Position numbers and translations under genes: made by a program. From JAAXQD01 sp035529735 (GTDB taxonomy: Bacteria; Desulfobacterota; Desulfobacteria; Desulfobacterales; UBA11574), in contig DATKWE010000205.1 in NCBI GenBank assembly GCA_035529735.1, forward strand, positions 1 through 5,943: a stretch of DNA of 5,943 nucleotides, written 5' to 3'. The stretch's first letter is position 1; every line of letters starts with the position of its first letter. Below the pieces are notes generated by a model. It did not search any database. It was not told the origin of the DNA and saw only the letters and a program-made list of their open reading frames with translations. Shown here piece after piece: positions 1 through 5,943 of the stretch.

Positions 1-6
1 GAATGT

Positions 7-11
7 CTCCT
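7..11 (-). promoter_or_regulatory. Possible ribosome binding site of a divergent gene beyond the left edge
   Basis: Read on the minus strand, the first bases contain AGGAG followed by six bases (ACATTC) up to the window border. That would put a start codon immediately outside the window, at normal spacing for a Shine-Dalgarno site. If so, 1-219 is an intergenic region between divergently transcribed genes, and carB would not be downstream of carA in an operon. This rests on five bases and is only a hint. Confidence 0.25.
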
Positions 12-99
12 GTTTCATCATCCTGATAACCACGTTAATGCTGGTCTTTTTTAACAAAAAAGAAATTTAGCCCGAATATTAAATCGTTACGAAAACAAC

Positions 100-152
100 G
101 GGGTCATTCTTGACAGAAATTAGCGGGGAGTGAAGAATGAAGACCTGACCCC
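100..152. repeat. G4TCA/TGAC4 inverted repeat, possible REP-type palindrome remnant
   Basis: GGGGTCA at 100-106 is the exact reverse complement of TGACCCC at 146-152. Next inward, TTCTT at 107-111 can pair with AAGAA at 133-137, leaving the eight bases 138-145 bulged. The right arm read on the minus strand (GGGGTCAGGTCTTCATTC) resembles, from memory, short scattered motifs that accompany REP-associated Y1 (TnpA-REP, PF01797) transposases in deltaproteobacterial and related genomes. No transposase is in the window, so this would be a solitary remnant. The dyad is seen directly; the family assignment is recollection. Confidence 0.4.
110..138 (+). promoter_or_regulatory. Probable sigma-70 type promoter of carB
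   Basis: A perfect -35 hexamer, TTGACA, lies at 110-115. After a 17-base spacer comes AAGAAT at 133-138, which matches four of six positions of the -10 consensus. Transcription would begin near 145 and give a leader of about 75 bases before carB. The promoter lies wholly inside the 100-152 inverted repeat, so the repeat may have supplied it. The leader also contains a weak stem, GCGGTT at 155-160 with AACCGC at 175-180, with no T-run after it. The strong -35 and ideal spacing support the call; the -10 is only moderate. Confidence 0.5.
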
Positions 153-207
153 ATGCGGTTTTCTGATTTTTAATAACCGCCTAAACGAGATCATTTGAAA
201 CTCACGT

Positions 208-216
208 AAAGGAGAG
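208..216 (+). promoter_or_regulatory. Ribosome binding site of carB
   Basis: AAAGGAGAG at 208-216 contains a GGAG core (211-214) five bases before the ATG at 220. It is a strong Shine-Dalgarno site and fixes the carB start, which also matches the usual N-terminus of the family. Confidence 0.85.
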
Positions 217-219
217 ATT

Positions 220-3200
220 ATGGCCAAAAGAGATGACATCCACAAGATTCTCATCATCGGATCGGGTCCTATCGTGATCGGACAGGCCTGTGAATTTGAC
301 TATTCCGGTACACAGGCATGCAAAGCACTGCGATCCATGGGATATGAAATTGTGCTGGTTAATTCCAATCCGGCAACGATCATGACCGATCCGGGTACGG
401 CCGATGTGACCTACATCGAACCTCTGAATCTGAAAACCCTGACGCAAATCATCGCCAAGGAACGACCCGATGCACTTCTGCCCAATCTGGGAGGACAATC
501 CGGCCTGAATCTGTCTTCTGAGCTGAGTCGAACCGGCGTATTGGAAGAATATGGTGTACAGCTTATCGGTGTGAGTGCGGATGCCATCGAGCGGGGTGAA
601 GACCGTCTGGCGTTTAAGGCCACGATGGAAAAACTGGGTGTCGAAATGCCGCGCAGTAAGACGGTCAACACGCTTGAAGATGCCGAGGCGGCGGCAGAGG
701 ATCTGGGGTATCCGGTTGTTATTCGCCCGGCCTATACCATGGGGGGGACCGGAGGTGGTTTGGTCTATAATATTGAGGAATTAAGAGTTATCGCCCCCCG
801 CGGTCTGGCAGCGAGTCTTGTCAATCAGATCCTGGTTGAAGAATCGGTCTTGGGTTGGGAGGAGCTTGAACTGGAAGTGGTTCGAGATGCTAAAAACCAG
901 ATGATAACGGTTTGCTTTATCGAAAATGTCGACGCCATGGGCGTCCATACCGGCGACAGCTTCTGTACGGCCCCCATGTTGACGATAAGCTCGGAACTTC
1001 AGGAACGTTTGCAAAGATATTCCTATGACATTGTTGAGGCCATCGAGGTGATTGGTGGAACCAATATTCAGTTTGCCCATGATCCAAAGACCGGCCGTGT
1101 CGTTGTTATTGAGATTAACCCCCGCACGTCCCGTTCTTCCGCCCTGGCATCCAAGGCGACCGGATTCCCAATTGCGAGAGTTTCTTCTCTGCTCGCCGGC
1201 GGTATGACCCTGGATGAAATACCTTACTGGCGGGATGGAACCCTGGAGAAATATACGCCTTCAGGTGACTATGTGGTCGTTAAATTCGCCCGCTGGGCCT
1301 TTGAAAAATTTGTGGGGGCCGAGGATAAGTTGGGTACCCAGATGCGGGCGGTCGGCGAGGTCATGAGTCTGGGTAAAACATATAAGGAGGCCTTCCAGAA
1401 AGCGATTCGAAGCCTTGAAATCAACCGGTACGGTCTTGGGTTCGCAAAAAATTACAATACGTTGTCGCTGGAAAAACTCATGGGCCGGCTGGACTTTGCC
1501 ACCAGCGAACGCCAGTTTTTCATGTATGAGGCCCTGCGCAAAGGTGCTGAGGTGAAGGAACTGTATGAAAAGACCCATATCAAACCCTGGTTCATCGAGC
1601 AGATGCGAGAAATCGTCGAACTTGAGGAGAAAATATTGGCTTACAAGGATCAAGCATTGCCGGATGATTTGCTGATTCAAGCCAAAAAGGACGGTTTTGC
1701 GGATCGCTATCTGGCCATGTTGCTCGACCTGCCGGAAAAGCAAATCCGTGAACAGAGAAAGGCGTTGGGCATGCACCAGGCCTGGGAACCGGTACCCGTA
1801 AGCGGTGTTGAAAATGCAGCCTATTACTATTCCACCTACAATGCGCCGGACAAGGTATTGGTCAGTGACCGTAAAAAGATAATGGTCCTGGGTGGCGGAC
1901 CCAACCGCATTGGACAGGGCATTGAGTTTGATTACTGCTGCGTGCACGCTGCACTGGCCATCCGAGATGCAGGTTATGAATCGATTATGGTGAACTGCAA
2001 CCCTGAAACTGTATCTACGGATTACGACACATCGGATAAACTCTATTTTGAGCCGCTGACCGTCGAAGATGTTTTGAGCATCTATGAAAAGGAAAAACCC
2101 GAAGGCGTTGTTGTCCAATTTGGGGGACAGACGCCCCTGACGATTGCAACTGAACTGGAGGAATTGGGCGTAAAGATCATCGGCACATCTCCTGAAACCA
2201 TTGATCTGGCCGAAGATCGGGATCGCTTCCGGATCATTATGCGCAAGCTGGGCATCCCCCAACCTGAATCCGGTATGGCCAGTACCATGGATGAGGCTCA
2301 GAAAATCGCTGACAGGATAGGATATCCCTTAATGGTCAGGCCCTCATATGTTTTGGGGGGCCGTGGTATGGAAGTGGTGCAGGATGAGAAATCCCTTAAA
2401 TTCTATCTTGAGGCAGCGGTAGAGATCTCTCCCCAAAGGCCGATTCTTATCGATAGATTTCTGGATAATGCCATTGAGGCTGAAGCCGATGCGATATCCG
2501 ACGGCACGGATGCGTTCGTGCCGGCCGTAATGGAACATATTGAACTGGCTGGAATACATTCCGGTGATTCGGCATGCGTTATTCCGCCGATAAGCATCGC
2601 GCCGAAACACATCGAAACGATTAGCGAATATACACGCAAGATTGCAATCGAGCTCAACGTTATCGGGCTGATGAATATGCAATACGCGATATTCGAAAAT
2701 ACGGTGTATGTGCTGGAAGCCAACCCCCGAGCATCGCGAACCGTACCTTTGGTATCCAAGGTGTGTAACATATCCATGGCCAGGATTGCCATGCAGGTCA
2801 TGCTGGGCAAACGCATCGCGGATCTTGGGCTGAAGCATCGGCCCATACCCCATTACGGCATTAAAGAGGCTGTTTTTCCTTTCAACATGTTTCCCGAGGT
2901 TGATCCGATTCTGGGACCGGAAATGAGATCTACCGGCGAAGTTTTAGGCCTTTCCCATTCCTATGGCCGCTCATTTTTTAAAGCCCAGGAAGCTATCGGG
3001 ATATCACTGCCCTTGGAAGGATCCGTACTGTTTACCATTGCGGATCGAGACAAAAGTGCGGCATTGGAAGCTGTCAGACTTTTTAAAGAGCTGGGTTTCA
3101 AAATAATGACCACCGAAGGTACGCACTACTATTTAGAAGAGCGAGGTATTGAAAACACACCCTTGCGCAAACTGGGGTATGGAAGACCGGACCTTGTGGA

Positions 3201-3420
3201 TGCAATAAAGAACGAAACCATAAATCTTCTGGTCAACACGCCCAGCGGCCGAAAGAGTACGCAGGACAGTTCCAATATACGCAAAGCCGCCATCAAATAT
3301 AAAGTACCCTACATTACGACGACGGCGGCGGCTGTCGCGGCAGCCAAAGGCATCGCCGCGCGCCGCGATGGTGTGCCGCAAGTTAGATCTCTGCAGGAAT
3401 ATCACGCAGAGATGCAATAA
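220..3420 (+). CDS. carB: Carbamoyl-phosphate synthase large subunit CarB
   Basis: This 1066-residue protein (E. coli CarB is 1073) makes carbamoyl phosphate from bicarbonate, two ATP and ammonia delivered by CarA, for pyrimidine and arginine synthesis in the cytoplasm. Two homologous synthetase halves are visible. The carboxyphosphate domain (about 1-400) has the GSGPIVIGQACEFDYSG start, Arg129, Arg169, Glu215, Gln284 and an EINPRTSRSS motif at 298-306. The oligomerisation region is about 400-550. The carbamoyl-phosphate domain (about 551-930) has GGGPNRIGQGIEFDY near 558 and EANPRASR at 833-840. A C-terminal MGS-like allosteric domain (about 935-1066) keeps TTEGT at 964-968, Lys984, NTPSG at 1006-1010 and Tyr1031/Thr1033, which align from memory with the E. 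coli UMP and ornithine sites. No catalytic residue that I checked is missing. carA is not in the window, so the partner subunit must be encoded elsewhere. It is probably transcribed from the promoter at 110-138, possibly together with the next gene. Confidence 0.98.
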   Translation: MAKRDDIHKILIIGSGPIVIGQACEFDYSGTQACKALRSMGYEIVLVNSNPATIMTDPGTADVTYIEPLNLKTLTQIIAKERPDALLPNLGGQSGLNLSSELSRTGVLEEYGVQLIGVSADAIERGEDRLAFKATMEKLGVEMPRSKTVNTLEDAEAAAEDLGYPVVIRPAYTMGGTGGGLVYNIEELRVIAPRGLAASLVNQILVEESVLGWEELELEVVRDAKNQMITVCFIENVDAMGVHTGDSFCTAPMLTISSELQERLQRYSYDIVEAIEVIGGTNIQFAHDPKTGRVVVIEINPRTSRSSALASKATGFPIARVSSLLAGGMTLDEIPYWRDGTLEKYTPSGDYVVVKFARWAFEKFVGAEDKLGTQMRAVGEVMSLGKTYKEAFQKAIRSLEINRYGLGFAKNYNTLSLEKLMGRLDFATSERQFFMYEALRKGAEVKELYEKTHIKPWFIEQMREIVELEEKILAYKDQALPDDLLIQAKKDGFADRYLAMLLDLPEKQIREQRKALGMHQAWEPVPVSGVENAAYYYSTYNAPDKVLVSDRKKIMVLGGGPNRIGQGIEFDYCCVHAALAIRDAGYESIMVNCNPETVSTDYDTSDKLYFEPLTVEDVLSIYEKEKPEGVVVQFGGQTPLTIATELEELGVKIIGTSPETIDLAEDRDRFRIIMRKLGIPQPESGMASTMDEAQKIADRIGYPLMVRPSYVLGGRGMEVVQDEKSLKFYLEAAVEISPQRPILIDRFLDNAIEAEADAISDGTDAFVPAVMEHIELAGIHSGDSACVIPPISIAPKHIETISEYTRKIAIELNVIGLMNMQYAIFENTVYVLEANPRASRTVPLVSKVCNISMARIAMQVMLGKRIADLGLKHRPIPHYGIKEAVFPFNMFPEVDPILGPEMRSTGEVLGLSHSYGRSFFKAQEAIGISLPLEGSVLFTIADRDKSAALEAVRLFKELGFKIMTTEGTHYYLEERGIENTPLRKLGYGRPDLVDAIKNETINLLVNTPSGRKSTQDSSNIRKAAIKYKVPYITTTAAAVAAAKGIAARRDGVPQVRSLQEYHAEMQ
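3387..3413 (+). repeat. Perfect 8-bp hairpin over the last codons of carB
   Basis: ATCTCTGC at 3387-3394 is the exact reverse complement of GCAGAGAT at 3406-3413, with an 11-base loop. It ends seven bases before the carB reading frame does. No T-run follows, so it is not a canonical intrinsic terminator. It could protect or pause the transcript at the boundary between carB and the lipoprotein gene, or be a chance by-product of the coding sequence. Confidence 0.4.
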
Positions 3421-3455
3421 AGTTTACCCGGTTAGGAAAAAAGGCGTTTGTGTAA

Positions 3456-3920
3456 ATGTACAAGTTTGTTGAACTATATTTAACATCGGCACTGATTCTA
3501 TTTATCGTCGGCGGGTGCTCCGGAAAACGACCCGACGAGATCGGTATTGATCCCTCCGGCCTTAGGGGCTGCCCCCAGAGCCCAAATTGTGTATCGTCAG
3601 AAGCAAAAGACGAACAGCATGCAATTGAGTCGTTTCGTCTAAAGGGGGATCCTAACGTAAGCTGGCCCCTTATCCAGGATGAAATAGCTTCAATGCCCAG
3701 GTGGACCATTGTCACGGCAACCGACACCTACATCCATGTGGAATGCAAGAGTCGGATCTTCCGATTTGTTGATGATCTTGAACTATTCTTCAATTCATCG
3801 AATGGGATCATCTCGATTCGTTCGGCGTCTCGCATCGGCTATTCAGATTTTGGTGCAAATCGCCGGCGTGTCGAGCTTCTTCGGAGCGAGCTAAGAACCA
3901 ACCCGGCGGTCATCGAGTAG
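3456..3920 (+). CDS. Predicted DUF1499 lipoprotein of unknown function
   Basis: The 154-residue product starts with a short hydrophobic stretch (about residues 8-20, LYLTSALILFIVGG) leading to Cys21, with a VGGC sequence that fits a loose lipobox. It therefore looks like a lipoprotein with a mature part of about 134 residues in the periplasm or envelope. The N-region has only one lysine, so the signal is somewhat atypical. The rest matches DUF1499 (PF07386) from memory: GCPQSPNCVSS at about 38-48, a central VDDLELFF stretch, and ISIRSASRIGYSDFGANRRRVELLR towards the end. No biochemical role is established for the family. The only in-frame ATG near the start is at 3456; a TAA immediately precedes it. 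The ribosome binding site is weak (AAGG at 3440-3443, 12 bases upstream). The gene begins 35 bases after the carB stop on the same strand with no terminator, so read-through from carB is likely. The family call is firm, the lipoprotein call moderate. Confidence 0.85.
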   Translation: MYKFVELYLTSALILFIVGGCSGKRPDEIGIDPSGLRGCPQSPNCVSSEAKDEQHAIESFRLKGDPNVSWPLIQDEIASMPRWTIVTATDTYIHVECKSRIFRFVDDLELFFNSSNGIISIRSASRIGYSDFGANRRRVELLRSELRTNPAVIE

Positions 3921-4138
3921 TGGGTTCTGGCGGACGTACAGGATGTAAGAGACAGCGTAGGGGACATAATCTATTCGGCGGCCCGAGCGAAGAAAAATTA
4001 GAAAATTAGCTCAAATCTTGATTTAGGAATGAGGGTCGGACCGGACTGCGATGGTTCTTTTCGATTAATTCCACCCGCACCCATAAAAAAGATTGATTAA
4101 TATTAAAACAAACGATATTGGACATCCATATTAAAATA
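3921..4138. other. Noncoding spacer with a transposase-remnant-like motif
   Basis: No credible gene is present here. TAGGGGACATAATCTATT at 3958-3975 resembles, from memory, short motifs found near REP-associated Y1 transposase remnants in deltaproteobacterial genomes. AAAATTAG is repeated in tandem at 3994-4001 and 4002-4009, and GGTCGGACC at 4034-4042 is a short palindrome. From about 4083 the sequence becomes AT-rich. No terminator directly follows the DUF1499 stop. The spacer looks like degraded intergenic DNA plus the start of the helicase control region. Confidence 0.5.
4093..4137 (+). promoter_or_regulatory. AT-rich candidate promoter region for the helicase gene
   Basis: Candidate elements are TTGATT at 4093-4098 with a 17-base spacer to TATTGG at 4116-4121, and a better -10-like TAAAAT at 4132-4137 without a good -35. 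Neither is convincing alone, but this is the most promoter-like composition in the gap. It would give a leader of about 150-170 bases containing both downstream hairpins. Confidence 0.25.
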
Positions 4139-4180
4139 ATCCGGCGGATATCGTAATATCGCTTGGCCATATCACCGGAT
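4139..4180 (+). promoter_or_regulatory. Imperfect hairpin in the putative helicase leader
   Basis: ATCCGG at 4139-4144 pairs with CCGGAT at 4175-4180. Beyond a 2-by-1 internal loop, GATAT at 4147-4151 pairs with ATATC at 4169-4173. This gives eleven base pairs closing a 17-base loop. The stem sits 20 bases before the terminator-like hairpin. CGGCG at 4142-4146 can also pair with CGCCG at 4218-4222 inside that hairpin, a possible but short alternative fold. Pairing is seen in the sequence; any regulatory role is inferred. Confidence 0.4.
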
Positions 4181-4199
4181 TCAATATCGAAAACGAAAC

Positions 4200-4234
4200 A
4201 AAGCCGTCCGGCAAACGCGCCGAGACGGCTTTTT
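4200..4234 (+). terminator. Intrinsic terminator or attenuator upstream of the helicase
   Basis: AAAGCCGTC at 4200-4208 pairs perfectly with GACGGCTTT at 4224-4232. Past one bulged A (4223), CGGC at 4209-4212 pairs with GCCG at 4219-4222, closing a six-base loop. Five T residues (4230-4234) sit at the 3' base of the stem, then GTGTC and four more T. This is the classical form of a Rho-independent terminator. It lies 280 bases after the DUF1499 stop and 60 bases before the helicase ATG. It could end read-through from carB, or act as an attenuator inside the helicase leader. Confidence 0.7.
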
Positions 4235-4282
4235 GTGTCTTTTAAGGGACATGACCGGCCACGATTTAACCCGGCCACCAAC

Positions 4283-4289
4283 AGGAAAG
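4283..4289 (+). promoter_or_regulatory. Ribosome binding site of the helicase gene
   Basis: AGGAAAG ends five bases before the ATG at 4295. It decides the start. The open frame extends upstream to a TTG at 4163, but the 44 extra codons run straight through the terminator hairpin, have no family resemblance and have no comparable ribosome binding site. Confidence 0.75.
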
Positions 4290-4294
4290 CATTT

Positions 4295-5941
4295 ATGAAT
4301 TTTTCTTCTTTTGGATTAAAAAACGAAATCATCCGGGCCATTGACCAACTCGGATTTGAACATGCCACCCAGATTCAGGAAAAGGCCATCCCCCGGATGC
4401 TGACCGGCGACACCGATGTCATCGGCCTGGCCCAGACCGGCACGGGGAAAACCGCCGCCTTCGGCCTGCCCCTGATCCAGCTGGTTGATTTTAAATCAAA
4501 AAATCCCCAGGGGCTGATCCTCTGCCCCACGCGGGAGCTCTGCCTTCAAATCACCGGCGACCTGAAACTGTTTGCCCGGCACACCCCGAACGCACGAATT
4601 GCCGCCGTCTACGGCGGAGCTGATATTCGGAACCAGATCTCCCTGATAAAAAAAGGGGCTCAGATCATCGTGGCCACGCCCGGCCGACTGTTGGATCTGA
4701 TCAACCGAAAGGCCGTCAAATTGGGAACAGTGGCCTATGCGGTCCTGGATGAAGCCGATGAAATGCTCAACATGGGGTTTCAGGAAGATATCGACGACAT
4801 TCTGAAACGGACCCCCGCCGACAAACGAACCTGGCTTTTTTCAGCCACCATGCCCAAGGCCGCGGAGAAAATCGCCGACACCTATATGACCCGTCCGGTA
4901 ACCATCACCGTCGGCTCGCGCAACAAAGCCGCTGAAAACATCTCTCACGCCTGTTATGTCGTCAAAGAGAAAGATCGGTACGCGGCCCTCAAGCGGATGA
5001 TCGACTATATTCCCGATATTTTCGGCCTCATTTTCTGCCGCACGCGCAAGGAAACCCAGACGGTGGCCGACAAGCTGATGAAAGACGGTTACAATGCCGA
5101 AGCGCTGCACGGCGACCTGTCCCAGATGCAACGGGACCAGGTGATGAAAAAATTCAGGGAGCGGACCCTCCAGCTGCTGGTGGCCACCGATGTGGCCGCA
5201 CGGGGTCTGGATGTGGATGACATCACCCACGTCATCAATTACAATCTCCCCGATGAACCGGACCGTTACACCCATCGGAGCGGTCGAACGGCCCGAGCGG
5301 GTAAATCCGGCGTTTCCATCGTATTGGTAAACACCCGGGAATTTCGACGGATCAAAGAACTGGAATCTAAAAGCGGCATTCGGTTCGAGGTTAAAAAAAT
5401 CCCCTGCGGCCGCGCCGTTTGCGAGAAGCAGCTTTACGCAATGGTGGATCGAATGGTTTCCGTGGACGTCAACAACAAAGAAATCGATAATTACCTTCCC
5501 CCGGTGTTTGAAACCCTTTCCTCTCTCAGTAAGGAAGAATTGATCCGTCGATTCGTCTCAGCCGAGTTCAACCGCTTTCTCGATTACTACCGCGGCGCCG
5601 AAGACATCAACGTAAACGTCAAAAAACGCCAAACAAAGGCAGATAAAGCCGAACACCGCCTCGCAGGCAACACCCAGCGATTTTTCATCAATGTCGGCCG
5701 TCTGGACAAACTCAAAGAAGGCGCCATCGTCCGCCTGGTCTGCGATAAATCGGGCATATCGTCCAAAAAACTCGGCCGGATCGATCTCAACAGAGAGTTT
5801 TCATTCTTTGATGTTGAAAAAAACGTGGCAAATAAAGTCCTCAAATCCCTTAAAGGCGTGACCTTAGACGGTAGAAAAATCAGTGCCAAATTTGCCGAAA
5901 TAGAGAATAAAACGAGAAAAAGACACTGTGTACGTTCTTAA
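4295..5941 (+). CDS. deaD: DEAD-box ATP-dependent RNA helicase, CsdA/DeaD-like
   Basis: This 548-residue protein is an ATP-dependent RNA helicase acting in the cytoplasm on structured RNA; relatives work in ribosome assembly, mRNA decay and cold adaptation. The helicase core is complete. It has a Q-motif region (Phe3 to Gln28, F-GL...GFEHATQIQ), motif I AQTGTGKT (46-53), Ia PTREL (78-82), GG (107-108), Ib TPGR (128-131), II DEAD (152-155), III SAT (183-185), IV around IFCRTRKE (246-253), V ATDVAARGLD (297-306) and VI HRSGRTARAG (327-336). A linker and dimerisation-like stretch (about 365-440) and a lysine-rich hinge (443-455) lead to a C-terminal DbpA/CsdA-type RNA-binding domain at about 461-536 (RFFINVGRLDKLKEGAIVRL onward). 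A short basic tail follows, and the long RGG-rich tail of many DeaD proteins is absent. E. coli DeaD is 629 residues and DbpA 457, so the length is intermediate. DbpA with its 23S rRNA specificity is the main alternative. The structured leader suggests regulation at the RNA level. Confidence 0.95.
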   Translation: MNFSSFGLKNEIIRAIDQLGFEHATQIQEKAIPRMLTGDTDVIGLAQTGTGKTAAFGLPLIQLVDFKSKNPQGLILCPTRELCLQITGDLKLFARHTPNARIAAVYGGADIRNQISLIKKGAQIIVATPGRLLDLINRKAVKLGTVAYAVLDEADEMLNMGFQEDIDDILKRTPADKRTWLFSATMPKAAEKIADTYMTRPVTITVGSRNKAAENISHACYVVKEKDRYAALKRMIDYIPDIFGLIFCRTRKETQTVADKLMKDGYNAEALHGDLSQMQRDQVMKKFRERTLQLLVATDVAARGLDVDDITHVINYNLPDEPDRYTHRSGRTARAGKSGVSIVLVNTREFRRIKELESKSGIRFEVKKIPCGRAVCEKQLYAMVDRMVSVDVNNKEIDNYLPPVFETLSSLSKEELIRRFVSAEFNRFLDYYRGAEDINVNVKKRQTKADKAEHRLAGNTQRFFINVGRLDKLKEGAIVRLVCDKSGISSKKLGRIDLNREFSFFDVEKNVANKVLKSLKGVTLDGRKISAKFAEIENKTRKRHCVRS

Positions 5942-5943
5942 CG

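Noticed and set aside
45..63. 8-bp A/T inverted repeat (T-run, AAC loop, A-run) upstream of carB
   Set aside because: It is pure A/T apart from one pair and would be weak as RNA; more likely low-complexity intergenic sequence than a terminator.
1261..2262. Long minus-strand open frame (333 codons) inside carB
   Set aside because: It lies wholly antisense to well-conserved carB codons and its translation shows no recognisable domain; it is a shadow of the coding strand.
2344..2853. Minus-strand open frames of 147-169 codons inside carB
   Set aside because: They are antisense shadows of the conserved second synthetase half, with no domain.
220..3000. Internal similarity between the two halves of carB as a duplication event
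   Set aside because: This is the ancient, universal duplication of the synthetase domains in CarB, not a local repeat.
3994..4009. Tandem duplication of AAAATTAG
   Set aside because: Two copies of an AT-rich 8-mer are compatible with replication slippage or chance; no CRISPR-like or iteron array.
4029..4100. 23-codon open frame that could be a leader peptide
   Set aside because: The only Shine-Dalgarno-like bases sit one base from the ATG, the peptide has no run of regulatory codons, and it ends before the hairpins.
4163..4294. 44-codon N-terminal extension of the helicase from a TTG start
   Set aside because: It runs through the terminator hairpin, lacks family similarity and a comparable ribosome binding site, while ATG 4295 has AGGAAAG at good spacing and begins right at the Q-motif region.
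4841..5275. Minus-strand open frame opposite helicase motifs IV-VI
   Set aside because: It is antisense to conserved helicase motifs, with no independent evidence.

Overview
The window holds three complete genes, all on the + strand. They are carB, the large subunit of carbamoyl-phosphate synthase (220-3420); a small predicted lipoprotein with a DUF1499 domain (3456-3920); and a CsdA/DeaD-type DEAD-box RNA helicase (4295-5941). All three are housekeeping or conserved bacterial families. Protein style, moderate G+C and the short noncoding motifs suggest a Gram-negative bacterium, probably a Desulfobacterota (deltaproteobacterial, sulfate-reducer-like) genome. That placement is an impression, not a measurement.

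Layout: 1-219 is noncoding. It carries a G4TCA/TGAC4 dyad that resembles debris of a REP-type palindrome, and inside it a perfect -35 hexamer (TTGACA) with a 17-base spacer to AAGAAT, which is the likely carB promoter. At the extreme left edge a minus-strand AGGAG lies 6 bases from the border, hinting at a divergent gene just outside. carB follows a good ribosome binding site, and carA is not in the window. An 8-bp perfect hairpin covers the last codons of carB, and the DUF1499 gene starts 35 bases after the carB stop with no terminator between them, so the two may be co-transcribed.

3921-4294 is a 374-base noncoding stretch. Its first part holds another short motif of the kind seen around REP-associated transposase remnants. 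Its AT-rich middle may hold a promoter. Its last part has two consecutive RNA hairpins (4139-4180 and 4200-4232), the second followed by a T-run and therefore looking like an intrinsic terminator. Because it lies only 60 bases upstream of the helicase ATG, it either ends transcription from carB-DUF1499 or acts as an attenuator in a long helicase leader. I see no convincing promoter between it and the ATG, which favours the leader reading.

Functionally, carB feeds pyrimidine and arginine synthesis, the lipoprotein is of unknown function in the envelope, and the helicase remodels structured RNA (ribosome assembly, mRNA decay, cold adaptation in relatives). There is no sign of a common pathway. 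I see no CRISPR array, tRNA, rRNA, intact mobile element or defence system. The most interesting part is the structured noncoding leader before the helicase.
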